DNA of 64,000 bases, taken from NCBI GenBank assembly GCA_036394575.1, contig DASWEY010000006.1, positions 55,337 to 119,336 of the forward strand, read 5' to 3'. Origin of the DNA: UKL13-2 sp036394575 (GTDB lineage Bacteria; Pseudomonadota; Gammaproteobacteria; Burkholderiales; Usitatibacteraceae). Shown in pieces: positions 27,762-35,998 of the stretch. A model generated the notes under the pieces. It was not told the origin of the DNA. It was given only the letters and a program-made list of their open reading frames with translations, and ran no database searches. A program made the position numbers and the translations under genes. Within the stretch, counting starts at the first letter, position 1. Each line of letters starts with the position of its first letter.

Positions 27762-28679
27762 ATGGAAAAGGCGTTCATCACCGGCCTGGAGGGTTTTACC
27801 GGGCGTTACCTCGCGCGCGAACTGCGCGCCGCCGGCTATGCGGTTAGCGGAACTGAGTTGGTGAAATCCGCAGATGCCGACCCCGGAGTATTTCAATGCG
27901 ATCTATGTGATATGGACGCACTCAAAAGGGTCGTTGCCGAAGTTAAGCCTGATGTCGTGGCGCATCTTGCTGGCATAGCATTCGTTCCTCATGGCAACGC
28001 CGATGCGATGTATCGGACGAATCTCGTTGGTACACGGAATTTACTGGAGGCGATCGCATGCAGTGGCCACCAACCCCGCGCAATTCTGCTCGCCAGTAGC
28101 TCCAATATTTATGGCAATGCGGCAGTTGAGATCATCGAAGAAACCGTATTGCCCGCGCCGACCAACGACTACGCGGTCAGCAAGCTGGCCATGGAATACA
28201 TGGCGCGATTGTGGATTGATCGCCTCCCGATCATTTTTGCCAGGCCGTTCAATTACACCGGCATTGGCCAGTCGTCGGTATTTCTGCTGCCGAAGATTGT
28301 TGACCACTTCAGGCGTCGTGCGTCGGTTATAGAGCTCGGAAATCTCGATGTTGTCCGTGACTTTTCCGATGTGCGCACGCTGGTGCAGGTGTACCGCCGA
28401 CTGCTGCAGCTTGCGCCGGATGAAATCCCGCGCGGCGAGGCGTTCAATACCTGTTCCGGCAAAGGTCACAGCCTGCTGTCCGTTATTCAGATGATGCAGG
28501 AAATCTCCGGCCACTCGATAGAGGTTCGCGTCAACCCCGAGTTCGTTCGAGACAATGAGGTGAAAGTTCTTCTCGGGTCGCGAGCCAAATTGGAAAAAAT
28601 TATCGGTACGGTCGAGGATATTCCCTTGGTTGAAACGTTGCGTTGGATGTATCAGGGTGGCGGAGCTGTAGCGGCGTGA
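27762..28679 (+). CDS. rmd: GDP-4-keto-6-deoxymannose reductase (RMD-like)
   Basis: A 305-residue NAD(P)-dependent epimerase/dehydratase-family protein. Seen: FITGLEGFTGRYLAREL, HLAGIAFVPHGN, SSSNIYG and YAVSKLAMEY (Tyr-x3-Lys), plus ARPFNYTGIGQ, which is typical of RMD enzymes. With Gmd it would give GDP-D-rhamnose; a GDP-6-deoxytalose or C-methyl product cannot be excluded. It starts directly after the gmd stop, and its own stop overlaps the GTG of the next glycosyltransferase (GTGA). Confidence 0.85.
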   Translation: MEKAFITGLEGFTGRYLARELRAAGYAVSGTELVKSADADPGVFQCDLCDMDALKRVVAEVKPDVVAHLAGIAFVPHGNADAMYRTNLVGTRNLLEAIACSGHQPRAILLASSSNIYGNAAVEIIEETVLPAPTNDYAVSKLAMEYMARLWIDRLPIIFARPFNYTGIGQSSVFLLPKIVDHFRRRASVIELGNLDVVRDFSDVRTLVQVYRRLLQLAPDEIPRGEAFNTCSGKGHSLLSVIQMMQEISGHSIEVRVNPEFVRDNEVKVLLGSRAKLEKIIGTVEDIPLVETLRWMYQGGGAVAA

Positions 28680-29776
28680 AACTGGTTCTGTCCATTGAAG
28701 CGCTCGGTCCGCAGCTGAGCGGCATTGGACGCTATACATGGGAGCTGGCCTCCCGTCTGCCGACGAATGCGGGTGTCGAATCCATCCGCTTTTATCGAAA
28801 TAAACGTTGGGTACAGGAGCTGGCTCCGCTACTTTCCGGCGATAAATTACAGGTGCGACCTTGGCCTGAGGTCGTTGCCGGCTGGATGCGCCCGCTCAGT
28901 ATAAGGCGAGGAGAGATCTTCCACGGTCCTAACTATTTCCTTCCGACGTTTGTGGAACACGGCGTGGCGACTATTCATGATCTTTCGGTCTTCCGTTATC
29001 CCGAAACGCATCCCGCCAAACGCCTCGCGCACTTTGAGAAAGAGTTTTCGCAATCGCTCAAGCGGGCCGCGCACCTGATAACGGATACGGAAGCTGTCCG
29101 GCAGGAGGTGATCGAATTTTGTCATTGGCCTGCCGACAAAATCACCGCGGTGCCGCTGGGTGTTTCGCCTGCGTTTGCGCCCCGCACACCGGAATCAATT
29201 ACCGCGGTGCTTTCGATGCATGGCCTTTCGCCAGGCGCGTACTCCCTCTGCGTTTCGACCATCGAGCCGCGCAAAAAAATAGATTGCTTGCTAGCGGTAT
29301 ATGCCAGTCTTTCAGAGAACATTCGTCGCCGCTATCCGCTGGTACTGATCGGCGGGCAAGGCTGGCTGAGCGATGCGCTGCACGACGAGATCGACAAAGC
29401 CCGGGAGCAAGGCTGGTTGCATTATCTTGGCTTTGTGTCCGAGCCGGAAATGGTCGCGATTTATGCGGGGGCCCGGGCATTTGTGTTCCCGTCGATTTAT
29501 GAGGGCTTCGGGCTGCCCGTCATCGAAGCCATGGCGTCTGGTGTACCGGTGGTGACATCGAACCGTTCCTGCCTGCCCGAGGTCTCGCAGGGTGCGGCCT
29601 TGTTGGTTGATCCTGACGAGGTCGATGCGCTGCGCACGGCGATTCAGAAATGCTTGGAAGATGATCCCTGGCGCGCCGATGCTATTGAGGCCGGGTTGCA
29701 TGTTGCCGCCGGGTTGACCTGGGATCGATGTGTGCAAAAGACGGTGGACGTCTACGCTAAAATGCGGGCAACTTGA
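28676..29776 (+). CDS. Family 4-type glycosyltransferase
   Basis: A 366-residue GT-B enzyme resembling the mannosyl/rhamnosyl GT4 group: LSGIGRYTWELA near residue 13, FHGPNYFLP, TIHDLSVF, STIEPRKKID near 193 and YEGFGLPVIEAMASG near 275. GTG 28676 overlaps the reductase stop and is preferred over an upstream in-frame ATG at 28643 that lies inside that gene. It probably uses the GDP-6-deoxyhexose made by the genes directly upstream; that is inference from order only. Confidence 0.88.
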   Translation: MKLVLSIEALGPQLSGIGRYTWELASRLPTNAGVESIRFYRNKRWVQELAPLLSGDKLQVRPWPEVVAGWMRPLSIRRGEIFHGPNYFLPTFVEHGVATIHDLSVFRYPETHPAKRLAHFEKEFSQSLKRAAHLITDTEAVRQEVIEFCHWPADKITAVPLGVSPAFAPRTPESITAVLSMHGLSPGAYSLCVSTIEPRKKIDCLLAVYASLSENIRRRYPLVLIGGQGWLSDALHDEIDKAREQGWLHYLGFVSEPEMVAIYAGARAFVFPSIYEGFGLPVIEAMASGVPVVTSNRSCLPEVSQGAALLVDPDEVDALRTAIQKCLEDDPWRADAIEAGLHVAAGLTWDRCVQKTVDVYAKMRAT

Positions 29777-29784
29777 CGATTTGA

Positions 29785-29861
29785 AGATCAAACTCAAGCA
29801 CTGGCGCAGCTTTCCGGGCAAAAATGCTTCGAACACCGCGCCGAATGGTGTTCTGCGTTTT
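29785..29861 (-). repeat. Dispersed palindromic repeat family I, copy C
   Basis: CAAACTCAAGCACTGGCGCA at the left, GGGCAAAAATGCTTCG in the centre and CGCGCCGAATGGTGTTCTGC at the right. It begins nine bases after a glycosyltransferase stop codon. Same orientation as copies A and D. Confidence 0.75.
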
Positions 29862-29866
29862 TTGGC

Positions 29867-29908
29867 GGGCTGGGTAGCTTGGGCAAAAGCGCCGCGTTGC
29901 CCACGCGG
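29867..29908. repeat. Dispersed repeat family III, copy 2
   Basis: GGGCTGGGTAGCTTGGGCAA followed by AAGCGCCGCGTTGCCCACGCG resembles the element at 14103. It adjoins repeat I copy C. The rest of the 290-base convergent gap to 30066 shows no gene. Confidence 0.6.
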
Positions 29909-30066
29909 CCCCCATGAGGAAGCGGCCGTCCGTGACACTGCGGGCACCGGCTGCGTGGACGCACTGCGCGGGGCCACCCTGCAATCCAGCGCGCGCTCCC
30001 AAAAGGCTTTGACGGTTTGACGGATATGCCGGTTTCCATAGCGGCAAGAGCCTTGTTATGCGGGCT

Positions 30067-31389
30067 TTACTCATGTGACTGCGTTGCTCGGTGATTGATT
30101 CCAACGGCTGCCAATAATGCCTTCGCACTTTCTTCCCACGAAGACACCTTCATTCCTTCCGGTCGTATCACGCTGCCGTTTTCGATCGTTTTGACCCAGG
30201 CGGAAATTTCACGGGCGAGACCTTCAGGTCCCGTAGTCGAAAAATAACTCGCCGCATCGCCGGCGATTTCGCGAAAGACGGGCAGGTCGCGTGCCAGCAC
30301 CGGCAAACCAAAACGCGCCGCCTCGACGATCGGCAGGCCGAAGCCTTCGCCTTCCGAAGCCATCAGCAAGCCAGTACATTTTTTGTACAGCGCGCAGAGC
30401 AATTCGTCGCGCCCGTTTTCGATCCAGAAAAGGCGCCGGCCGGCCTCTGCATGCGTGGCCAGCCGGGCAATCAAGGCGTCCACTTTCCAGCCGGCTTTGC
30501 CGACGATCACCAGCTTGATATTGCTGCCGGCTTGCCACAATTTTTCAAACGTCGACAAAACCAGCGCATAGCCCTTGCGCGGCTCAATGGTGCCGACCAT
30601 CAGCACGGCAGGGCCGGCGCCGATGACCGCGAGTTGATCGGCGAGTAGGGCGTTAACCGCCGCATCTTCCTTCGCAGTGACGGCCCCGATTTGCGCGCCC
30701 AGCGGGAATGCGCGAACGGCGACCGGGGGCTTGAGTGGGCCGTGCGTTTTCTCCAGCCATGCGCTCAACTCGCCGGCCACGGTTTGCGAAATGCAGGTAG
30801 CGCCATCGGCATAGATGGCGAGCGTGCGCAGCCAGCGCCGCTGCGCTTTTACGCCACTGTCGGTGAACCACTCAGGGTGCATGGTCGGCAACAGGTCGTA
30901 GACAACGAAGAAAATTTTTACGCCATTGAATTTCCAGCGCTCAAGCTGGCGATGGTGATGCGGCAGGATATGCGCGGTCAGATCGAGGCCAATAAATACG
31001 TCGCCTGCGCCGACCTGCACCTCACCATGCGGGCCATCAAGGCCAGGCGATCCAGGCGATGCTGGTCCCAGATCGGGTGCGCAGTACTGGAAGGTCTGGA
31101 AACGCGTGGCTCGCACGGGTCTTACCGCGAATCCCGCCGGCGGATGCGCCAGCCATTGGCTGAGGATGGCCTTGGTGACGCGCTGGATACCCGTCTTGGC
31201 ATCCGTGTTGGCAAGGGTCGAGACATCGACCAGCAATTGCCGTGTTCCGATTGTGGTGGCGCCACGCTCACGTGTCGGGCTATCAACGCGCAGTTTCAAA
31301 GCAGCCCGGATTTCTCGCGATGGTGACAAATTCTGCAAATGGCGGTAGAGGCTTCGACCCAGGTAAGCCAGGTAACCTGGAGCGCCCAC
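30067..31389 (-). CDS. Family 4-type glycosyltransferase, TGIQRV subgroup
   Basis: A 440-residue enzyme with LLVDVSTLAN and TGIQRVTKAI near residue 53-72, FVVYDLLPTMHPEWF, MVGTIEPRKGYA near 264 and GEGFGLPIVEAARFG near 350. It is closely patterned on module C of the protein at 21672 and on the enzyme at 14179. The start codon is GTG at 31389, 22 bases downstream of the KpsT stop, so it is the last gene of the minus-strand manC-kpsEMT unit. Likely a cytoplasmic transferase for the exported glycan. Confidence 0.88.
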   Translation of the reverse strand: MGAPGYLAYLGRSLYRHLQNLSPSREIRAALKLRVDSPTRERGATTIGTRQLLVDVSTLANTDAKTGIQRVTKAILSQWLAHPPAGFAVRPVRATRFQTFQYCAPDLGPASPGSPGLDGPHGEVQVGAGDVFIGLDLTAHILPHHHRQLERWKFNGVKIFFVVYDLLPTMHPEWFTDSGVKAQRRWLRTLAIYADGATCISQTVAGELSAWLEKTHGPLKPPVAVRAFPLGAQIGAVTAKEDAAVNALLADQLAVIGAGPAVLMVGTIEPRKGYALVLSTFEKLWQAGSNIKLVIVGKAGWKVDALIARLATHAEAGRRLFWIENGRDELLCALYKKCTGLLMASEGEGFGLPIVEAARFGLPVLARDLPVFREIAGDAASYFSTTGPEGLAREISAWVKTIENGSVIRPEGMKVSSWEESAKALLAAVGINHRATQSHE

Positions 31390-31411
31390 GACTGTCAGTG
31401 ACCTTCAGATC

Positions 31412-32071
31412 CTATGCCGTTGCCGCGGCATAGTTGGCGAAGGCCTCATCGACGTTGTCGAATGAGGTCAGATGCCCGTTCGTTAATACCGCAGCGCGGG
31501 AACAGTGGTCTTTGATGGTGTTGGGATCATGTGAGACCATGATCAGGGCGCGATCTTTGCGCTTTTCGAATAGTTCGACGCGGCATTTCTCATGGAAACG
31601 ACTGTCGCCTACCGCGATTATCTCGTCGATCAGGAAGCAGTCGAATTCGATCGCCATCGATAATGCAAAGGCCAGGCGCGCGCGCATCCCGGCGGAATAG
31701 TGATGCACCGGCTCGCGCAAGTACAGGCCAAGCTCGGTGAATTCTTCGACAAACGGCACGACGCTATGAAAATCAATGCCGTAAATGCGACACACAAAGC
31801 GCAGGTTGTCGAGACCGGTCAAGAAGGGCTGGAAGGCGCCACCGAAGGCCAGCGGCCAGGACACGCTGATGCCGCGCCTGACGCTGCCCGAGGTCGGCAG
31901 CTCGGCACCACTGATCATGCGGATCAGGGTCGATTTGCCGGATCCGTTGCGGCCGATGATGCCGACCTTTTCACCCTTGGCCACCTGTAGATTGACCCTG
32001 TTTAGAACGATCCGCGGGCCGACGCGCGTGTGATATTTCTTCACGACATTTTCAAGCTGGATGACTCTCAC
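31412..32071 (-). CDS. kpsT: Capsule ABC exporter, ATP-binding subunit (KpsT/CtrD-like)
   Basis: A 219-residue ATPase, the usual length for KpsT. Seen: Walker A GIIGRNGSGKST near 44, the ABC signature region HHYSAGMRARLAFA, Walker B FDCFLIDEI and switch His in MVSHDPN. GTG 32071 overlaps the stop of the permease gene (GTGA). It would energise export of a complete, lipid-linked polysaccharide across the inner membrane. The GPRIVLNRVNL segment and missing C-terminal extension place it with capsule exporters rather than O-antigen Wzt proteins that carry a glycan-binding tail. Confidence 0.93.
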   Translation of the reverse strand: MRVIQLENVVKKYHTRVGPRIVLNRVNLQVAKGEKVGIIGRNGSGKSTLIRMISGAELPTSGSVRRGISVSWPLAFGGAFQPFLTGLDNLRFVCRIYGIDFHSVVPFVEEFTELGLYLREPVHHYSAGMRARLAFALSMAIEFDCFLIDEIIAVGDSRFHEKCRVELFEKRKDRALIMVSHDPNTIKDHCSRAAVLTNGHLTSFDNVDEAFANYAAATA

Positions 32072-32865
32072 TCTATCTCCACACGGCGACCGGCATCGCG
32101 CACCAGAAGGAGTGCAACAAGCGTCATCAACATGACCACCACAAAGATATAGCCGACTGAGTAATGAGTGCGAACCGCCGTGCCGAAATATCCATCGCGC
32201 AATATTTCGATGCCGTGCACCATCGGCAAGAGTAGTATCACTTGCTGGAAATTCGTTGGTAGCCACTCGACCATGAACGCCGCGCCGGACAAGGGGAACA
32301 GCAAGTAAGCCGTCGGATGCCAGAGCCGCTCGACCACTTCGCTGCGTGCGGTCAGCGCTCCGATGATCATCGCCAGCGCACAACCGAACCAGGCCAGGAA
32401 AATCCAGCCGAGCAACACCCCCAAAATATCGACCGGCGCTCCCATCATGCCCAGGGAGGTGAACAAAATCGCGAGCACCGTGAAGGAGATGGTTGCGCCG
32501 ATAAATTCGAGTAAAACCCGCACGATAAACAGGTCAATCACGCGCACATTGTTGTGGTACAGCAAACCGGCGTTGGCGCCGATCGCCATTGCGCATCGGC
32601 TTGGCATGTTTCGCCACAGCAATACTGAGGAATAGCCCGTGAGGGCAAACGCGACGATCGGCAGGCTGGAGCCATGGTGCAATCCCGCTGCTGTCCAAAG
32701 CGCCGTCACCCCCAGGGTGAACATCATCGGTTCGACGAACAGCCACAGGAAGCCGAGGTTGTCGCGACCATAGCGCGTGATGATTTCACGCATCAACAGC
32801 GCGCCCAGCACGCGCAATTGCAGGCGCAAGGAATCGATGAAGGACGTGTTGCCAGCAACAGCCAT
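32068..32865 (-). CDS. kpsM: Capsule ABC exporter, permease subunit (KpsM/CtrC-like)
   Basis: A 265-residue ABC-2 type permease with about six hydrophobic segments. The N-terminal cytoplasmic part contains LMREIITRYGRDNLGFLWLF, which is characteristic of KpsM and Wzm proteins. It follows the KpsE-like gene by 12 bases and overlaps kpsT. It would form the inner-membrane channel. Confidence 0.93.
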   Translation of the reverse strand: MAVAGNTSFIDSLRLQLRVLGALLMREIITRYGRDNLGFLWLFVEPMMFTLGVTALWTAAGLHHGSSLPIVAFALTGYSSVLLWRNMPSRCAMAIGANAGLLYHNNVRVIDLFIVRVLLEFIGATISFTVLAILFTSLGMMGAPVDILGVLLGWIFLAWFGCALAMIIGALTARSEVVERLWHPTAYLLFPLSGAAFMVEWLPTNFQQVILLLPMVHGIEILRDGYFGTAVRTHYSVGYIFVVVMLMTLVALLLVRDAGRRVEIE

Positions 32866-32877
32866 CGGGATTTCCGG

Positions 32878-33987
32878 CTATTCCATGTGCTCGCGCACGC
32901 TGGCGACGAGCAGGGTGAGAATGCCCCAGGCGACAAGGCCGAGCACGAACACGATCACGATCGAGCGGAAACGCCGCGGCTCGATGGCCACATCGGGCAG
33001 ATTGGGTTGCACGATGCGCTCGAGGTACAACTGCTTGCGCTGCGCCTCGCTGCGTGCCGAATCCAGGGCAGCAAGATTGACGGCCAGCTGCTTGTCAGCA
33101 TAGGCGCGATCTAGTGCCAGGCGCTCGTATTCGGCGGCCTTGTTGGTCAATGAGCCACCCTTGCCGGACATTTGCTGCAGCTGTCCATCGACCGCCTTTT
33201 GCAGGGTCTGCATGCGGTTGCGCAGCGAAGGAATTTGCGGGTTGTCGGGTGCGAAGGCGAGTAGCTGGTTGAGCTGGGTCTCGGTAGCGATTTGCTCTTC
33301 CTGCAGCTTGGACATGGCCAGCAATTGTAGCTGGGTCTGCTTTTCCGGGTCGACCACGCTGTTTTGGTTACGGAAGGCGGCCAGCGCCAGAGCGGCGGCC
33401 TTGGCTTTTTTTTCGGCCTCGGCCACTTCGGCCAGCGAGGTGCGCAGAATATCGTCGCGACCGCGGTCGCTCAGTTTGTTGACCAGGGTTTCGCTCATGT
33501 CGAGCAGCATTTCGCTGATTTTCTGTGCGTCCGCCGCGGTGAAAGCGCTGACCTGCAGGATGGAGATGCCCGAGGTCGAATCGGCATCCACGGTGACACG
33601 CTTTTGATAATACTTTTGCAGGGCTTCGAAGCTTTTGTCGCGGTCCAGTGTGCCGAAGCGGTTCAGGAAATCGACATCGGGCGCGGAAAATTTTTTCTGC
33701 AAGCCGAGTTGCTTGTCCAGAGCCTTGAGCGCATCGCGCGACTTGATGAAGTCATGCACCGAATAGGCATCGTCCTGGGAGCGCGAGAAGCCGGTACCGG
33801 AGAGCAGTGAGCTCAGCAGGCCCGTTTGCGATTGCCGCTGCGGACTGCGGACCACAAAGCGCGATTCCGAAATATAGATATCGGACGCGATCAGCCCGTA
33901 ATAGATAATTGCAACGCTTGTCGGTACAAGCACCGTCAGGGCAAAAATCGGGCTAATTTTTTTAAGCAGGCGTTTGAAAGCGTCCAT
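32878..33987 (-). CDS. kpsE: Capsule export inner-membrane protein (KpsE/CtrB/BexC-like)
   Basis: A 369-residue protein with one transmembrane helix near each end (FALTVLVPTSVAIIYYGLIA and IVIVFVLGLVAWGILTLLVA) and a long periplasmic, coiled-coil-rich middle (for example EAEKKAKAAALALAAFRNQN). That topology and the SESRFVVRSPQ segment are typical of the KpsE/CtrB polysaccharide co-polymerase class, which bridges the ABC permease to the OPX channel. ATG 33987 is chosen; an in-frame TTG at 34035 would add 16 residues. The gene lies 75 bases after manC. Confidence 0.9.
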   Translation of the reverse strand: MDAFKRLLKKISPIFALTVLVPTSVAIIYYGLIASDIYISESRFVVRSPQRQSQTGLLSSLLSGTGFSRSQDDAYSVHDFIKSRDALKALDKQLGLQKKFSAPDVDFLNRFGTLDRDKSFEALQKYYQKRVTVDADSTSGISILQVSAFTAADAQKISEMLLDMSETLVNKLSDRGRDDILRTSLAEVAEAEKKAKAAALALAAFRNQNSVVDPEKQTQLQLLAMSKLQEEQIATETQLNQLLAFAPDNPQIPSLRNRMQTLQKAVDGQLQQMSGKGGSLTNKAAEYERLALDRAYADKQLAVNLAALDSARSEAQRKQLYLERIVQPNLPDVAIEPRRFRSIVIVFVLGLVAWGILTLLVASVREHME

Positions 33988-34062
33988 CGGGCCGCCCCGA
34001 TCGCCACGGTTTGATATCGCGAGAGTGGATTCCAAGCAAATTCCTGTTCTTAAAATTCGACG

Positions 34063-35484
34063 TCAGGTCGCAACGCGCCCGTACACATCCTGGAACCGGA
34101 CGATATCATCTTCGCCCAGATATTCCCCGCTCTGTACCTCGATCATCACCAGGTCGATCACGCCGGGGTTTTCCAGGCGGTGTTTGTGGCCGGCCGGGAT
34201 GTAGGTGGATTCATTGGTATTCAGCAAAAAGTCGGTATCGCCATTGACAACCTTGGCCATGCCGCGCACCACGATCCAGTGCTCGCTGCGATGGTGGTGC
34301 ATCTGCAGCGATAGTTGCGCGCCGGGTTTGACTTCAATGCGCTTCATCTTGAAGCCGTCGCCCTCTTCCAGCACGGTATAGGTCCCCCAGGGGCGGTGCA
34401 CGGTGCGGTGCAGTTTGTAGCTGTCGTGGCCCTTGGCCTTGAGCGCGGCATAGATATGCTTCACGTCCTGCACGCGATTGCGGTCCGCCACCAGCAGGGC
34501 GTCCGGGGTGTCGATGATCATCAGGTTGTTGACACCCACGGTGCCGACCATGCGGCCGCTGCTCTGGATGTAGCAGTTGCTGGAATCGTGGAGCATGGCA
34601 TCGCCCTCGACGCGGTTGCCGTTGGCGTCGGCGGCGGAGAGCTCGCTGACCGCGCTCCAGGAGCCGATATCGCTCCAGCCGATGTCGCAGGGCACCACGG
34701 CGACGTTCTTCGATTTCTCCATGACGGCATAGTCGATGGAAATATCCGGCACCTTGGCAAAGGTGTCGGCATGCAATTCGATTTGTGCAAAGCCCGTCGA
34801 TTCGGCCACGCTGGATTTTTCCATGCAGGCTGCAGTCGCGCTCACCACCTCTGCGCTGAATTGCCCAAGCTCGCGCAGGATGCTGCCGGCCGTGAAGCAG
34901 AACATGCCCGCGTTCCACAGGTAGTCGCCGGATGCCACATATGATTGGGCGACTTCAAAGCTGGGTTTCTCGACGAAACGCAGCACGCGGTTGCCGTCGG
35001 CCTGGATGTAGCCGAAACCGGTTTCCGGGGCATCAGGCTGGATACCGAAGGTGACCAGGTTGCCGCCTTGCGCCAACTCGATTGCCTTGGCGACCGCGGC
35101 TGCAAAGGCCGGTTGGTCGGCAATCAGATGATCGGCGGCCAGCACCAGCAGGACGGCATCGTCACCGTGGACCTTGCGCACCTGCAGCGCGGCCGCCGCA
35201 ATAGCCGCAGCGGTATTGCGGCCAAACGGCTCAAGGATGAACGAGGTCGGCATCTTGCCCGCGTTGACGTCCCGGTACTCGTCCTGGGTCTTGAAGAACA
35301 GTTCTCGGTTGGTGACCGTCAGCACCTCGGTCGCTCCCGGTATGGCCGCACCACGGATGAACGCCTTCTGCAACAGGCTCTGGCCATCTGCCAGGCGCAT
35401 GAACGGTTTGGGATGCGTCTCGCGCGAAACCGGCCACAGGCGCGAGCCGGCGCCGCCGCAGAGAATGGTGGGGATTAACTTCAT
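34063..35484 (-). CDS. manC: Mannose-1-phosphate guanylyltransferase / mannose-6-phosphate isomerase
   Basis: A 473-residue bifunctional enzyme. The N-terminal nucleotidyltransferase has LCGGAGSRLWPVSR and FVEKPS; the C-terminal cupin isomerase domain has QMHHHRSEHWIVV and YIPAGHKHRLENPG. It makes GDP-mannose, the substrate of Gmd at 26.7 kb, and may also form mannose 6-phosphate. It is the first gene of the minus-strand manC-kpsE-kpsM-kpsT-glycosyltransferase unit. No phosphomannomutase gene lies in the window. Confidence 0.96.
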   Translation of the reverse strand: MKLIPTILCGGAGSRLWPVSRETHPKPFMRLADGQSLLQKAFIRGAAIPGATEVLTVTNRELFFKTQDEYRDVNAGKMPTSFILEPFGRNTAAAIAAAALQVRKVHGDDAVLLVLAADHLIADQPAFAAAVAKAIELAQGGNLVTFGIQPDAPETGFGYIQADGNRVLRFVEKPSFEVAQSYVASGDYLWNAGMFCFTAGSILRELGQFSAEVVSATAACMEKSSVAESTGFAQIELHADTFAKVPDISIDYAVMEKSKNVAVVPCDIGWSDIGSWSAVSELSAADANGNRVEGDAMLHDSSNCYIQSSGRMVGTVGVNNLMIIDTPDALLVADRNRVQDVKHIYAALKAKGHDSYKLHRTVHRPWGTYTVLEEGDGFKMKRIEVKPGAQLSLQMHHHRSEHWIVVRGMAKVVNGDTDFLLNTNESTYIPAGHKHRLENPGVIDLVMIEVQSGEYLGEDDIVRFQDVYGRVAT

Positions 35485-35647
35485 TTCGAATAATGCCTTT
35501 GGGGGGTAATGCCGCGATTCATGATCACAAGCTGCTGATTTTACTATGCGGCGCCTCTGCTGGCGGACCGCGCGCGCTCCCTCAGTTGTTTCAAGGCGCT
35601 TTGCGGGTTCAGGCTCGTTCCGGACGCCAATGCCGAAAGTACAAAGT

Positions 35648-35710
35648 CAAGCACTGGCGCGGCTTTCAGGCCATTTTTGTCCTGAAAGCCGCACCAAATG
35701 GCGATCTGCG
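35648..35710 (-). repeat. Dispersed palindromic repeat family I, copy D
   Basis: CAAGCACTGGCGCGGCTTTC at the left pairs with GAAAGCCGCACCAAATGGCG at the right across CAGGCCATTTTTGTCCT. This copy shows the inner arms most clearly. Same orientation as copies A and C. Confidence 0.8.
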
Positions 35711-35764
35711 TTGTTTGATATGGCATTGCTGGCAATTTTGGAACAGTCAGCATTGAGGAAACAT

Positions 35765-35852
35765 GTCGCCCCGGATATTAGTCCGGGGCCCAATTTCAGC
35801 TTGCACGCGCGTGGCTGCCAAATTGGATACCGGGCTAAATCCGGGATGACGG
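35765..35852. repeat. Dispersed repeat family II, diverged copy
   Basis: GTCGCCCCGGATATTAGTCC and GGGGCCCAATTT at the left, and AAATTGGATACCGGG...CCGGGATGACGG at the right. The two hairpins are further apart than in other copies. Confidence 0.65.
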
Positions 35853-35998
35853 CCCTTGAGATGTGCTGCGAATACTCATTGGCATCGTCACTGATTGCGG
35901 CGCCTGTCGGGCATCGCCGCGAGCGCACAAAGCTGCGACCCTGCGCGCAGCGCGGGGATGCGCCTAGTGCGAGTCGACGAAGAATGCCCTCTGCGCCG

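Larger units (their letters stand above)
35485..35998. other. Gene-free gap upstream of manC with two repeat elements
   Basis: These 514 bases hold repeat I copy D and a repeat II copy. The part next to manC (35485-35640) should carry its promoter, but no clear -35/-10 pair was found. The remaining 150 bases before the flavoprotein stop codon show no convincing gene. Confidence 0.6.
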
